Assembly (NCBI RefSeq): GCF_028548455.1
Contig: NZ_JAQQLF010000014.1
Span: 1 to 64,000, forward strand
Direction: 5' to 3'
Source of the DNA: Vogesella aquatica
Lineage (GTDB): Bacteria > Pseudomonadota > Gammaproteobacteria > Burkholderiales > Chromobacteriaceae
DNA length: 64,000 nt
Shown: positions 63,735 to 64,000 of the stretch, piece by piece
Layout: each line of letters begins with the position of its first letter
How positions within the stretch are numbered: position 1 is the stretch's first letter
The notes under the pieces: model-generated
What the model was told of the DNA's origin: nothing
What the model saw: the letters and a program-made list of their open reading frames with translations, nothing else
The model's database searches: none
Translations under genes and position numbers: made by a program

Positions 63735-63810
63735 GTCCCCATCGTCTAGAGGCCTAGGACATCGCCCTTTCACGGCGGTAACCGGGGTTCGAATCCCCGT
63801 GGGGACGCCA
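63735..63810 (+). tRNA. tRNA-Glu (TTC)
   Basis: 76 bases with CCA. Acceptor GTCCCCA/TGGGGAC, anticodon loop CTTTCAC with TTC at the centre, T-arm CCGGGGTTCGAATCCCCG. Part of a co-transcribed Ala-Glu-Ala array. Confidence 0.97.
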
Positions 63811-63818
63811 CATTGCGT

Positions 63819-63894
<76 letters not shown>

Positions 63895-63901
63895 CCAATT
63901 A

Positions 63902-63929
63902 AAAAAACCGGTCAGATGACCGGTTTTTT
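63902..63929 (+). terminator. Terminator of the tRNA operon
   Basis: AAAAAACCGGTC at 63902-63913 pairs with GACCGGTTTTTT at 63918-63929 with a 4-base loop; the last six T form the T tract. Confidence 0.95.
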
Positions 63930-64000
63930 GCTTTTCTGCCGTGCAAACCCGCAACACCACACCCTGCGTCTTGTGCGCGACCACCACTAAACCGTAAACA

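Overview
The window looks like chromosomal DNA of a betaproteobacterium, most likely a member of the Neisseriales (Chromobacteriaceae-like). The reasons are a GC-rich background, a phasin and PHB depolymerase pair, the order pepP-ubiH-ubiH-like-dsbC, a tRNA-Ala/Glu/Ala array, SHP/DHC cytochromes and a MetN without the C-terminal regulatory domain. The genus assignment is inference. No phage, IS element, CRISPR array or rRNA was seen.

Layout. (1) 1-19.1 kb, almost all on the minus strand, is an exopolysaccharide/O-antigen locus. In transcription order it has a YjbE-like Ala/Gly-rich secreted protein, a YjbH-like outer-membrane protein fused to a PAP2 phosphatase domain, a Wza-like exporter, a Wzz-like co-polymerase, WbpA and WbpB nucleotide-sugar dehydrogenases, a decayed WbpD acetyltransferase, Wzx, Wzy, three glycosyltransferases, WecB, a DegT aminotransferase and an initiating sugar-phosphate transferase. 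The Wzx/Wzy/glycosyltransferase core (about 4.6-9.3 kb) is markedly AT-rich and looks imported. (2) 19.2-28.6 kb holds housekeeping genes: acyl-CoA-binding protein, a TonB-like protein, DsbC, two ubiquinone hydroxylases, PepP, VanZ-like, and a metNIQ methionine importer behind a probable SAM-II-type riboswitch with terminator, then a hydratase. (3) 28.7-42.6 kb is an iron-related block. It has HemP, a catecholate-type TonB receptor with a clear Fur box, a second operon with its own Fur-like site (transglutaminase-like, DUF2271, DUF4198, ApbE, flavodoxin/FNR reductase), and PepSY-MacA-MacB-NodT. Together these suggest siderophore import, reductive iron release and siderophore recycling. (4) 42.7-49.7 kb has an EEP hydrolase, an HD-GYP phosphodiesterase, a divergent redox locus (cytochrome b fused to a ferredoxin reductase and 2Fe-2S domain, facing SHP, DHC and a PepSY protein) and an SLC13-like transporter. 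(5) 49.8-63.5 kb has SulP, PPK2, GlnS, UshA, a dienelactone hydrolase, DUF192, an M28 peptidase, a TMEM175-type channel, PHB depolymerase, phasin, AraC regulator and EamA transporter. The window ends with three tRNA genes.

The most striking signal is not a gene. The 10-mer GGTTGGCCGC occurs at least 30 times (both strands, counted by eye) where roughly 0.3 would be expected by composition. It has a fairly consistent flank (A/G before, A after), lies both inside genes (encoding Ala-Ala-Asn linkers) and between them, and three times forms inverted pairs making perfect hairpins at gene ends. That is how DNA uptake sequences behave in Neisseriaceae and Pasteurellaceae, but this word is not one of the uptake sequences I know.
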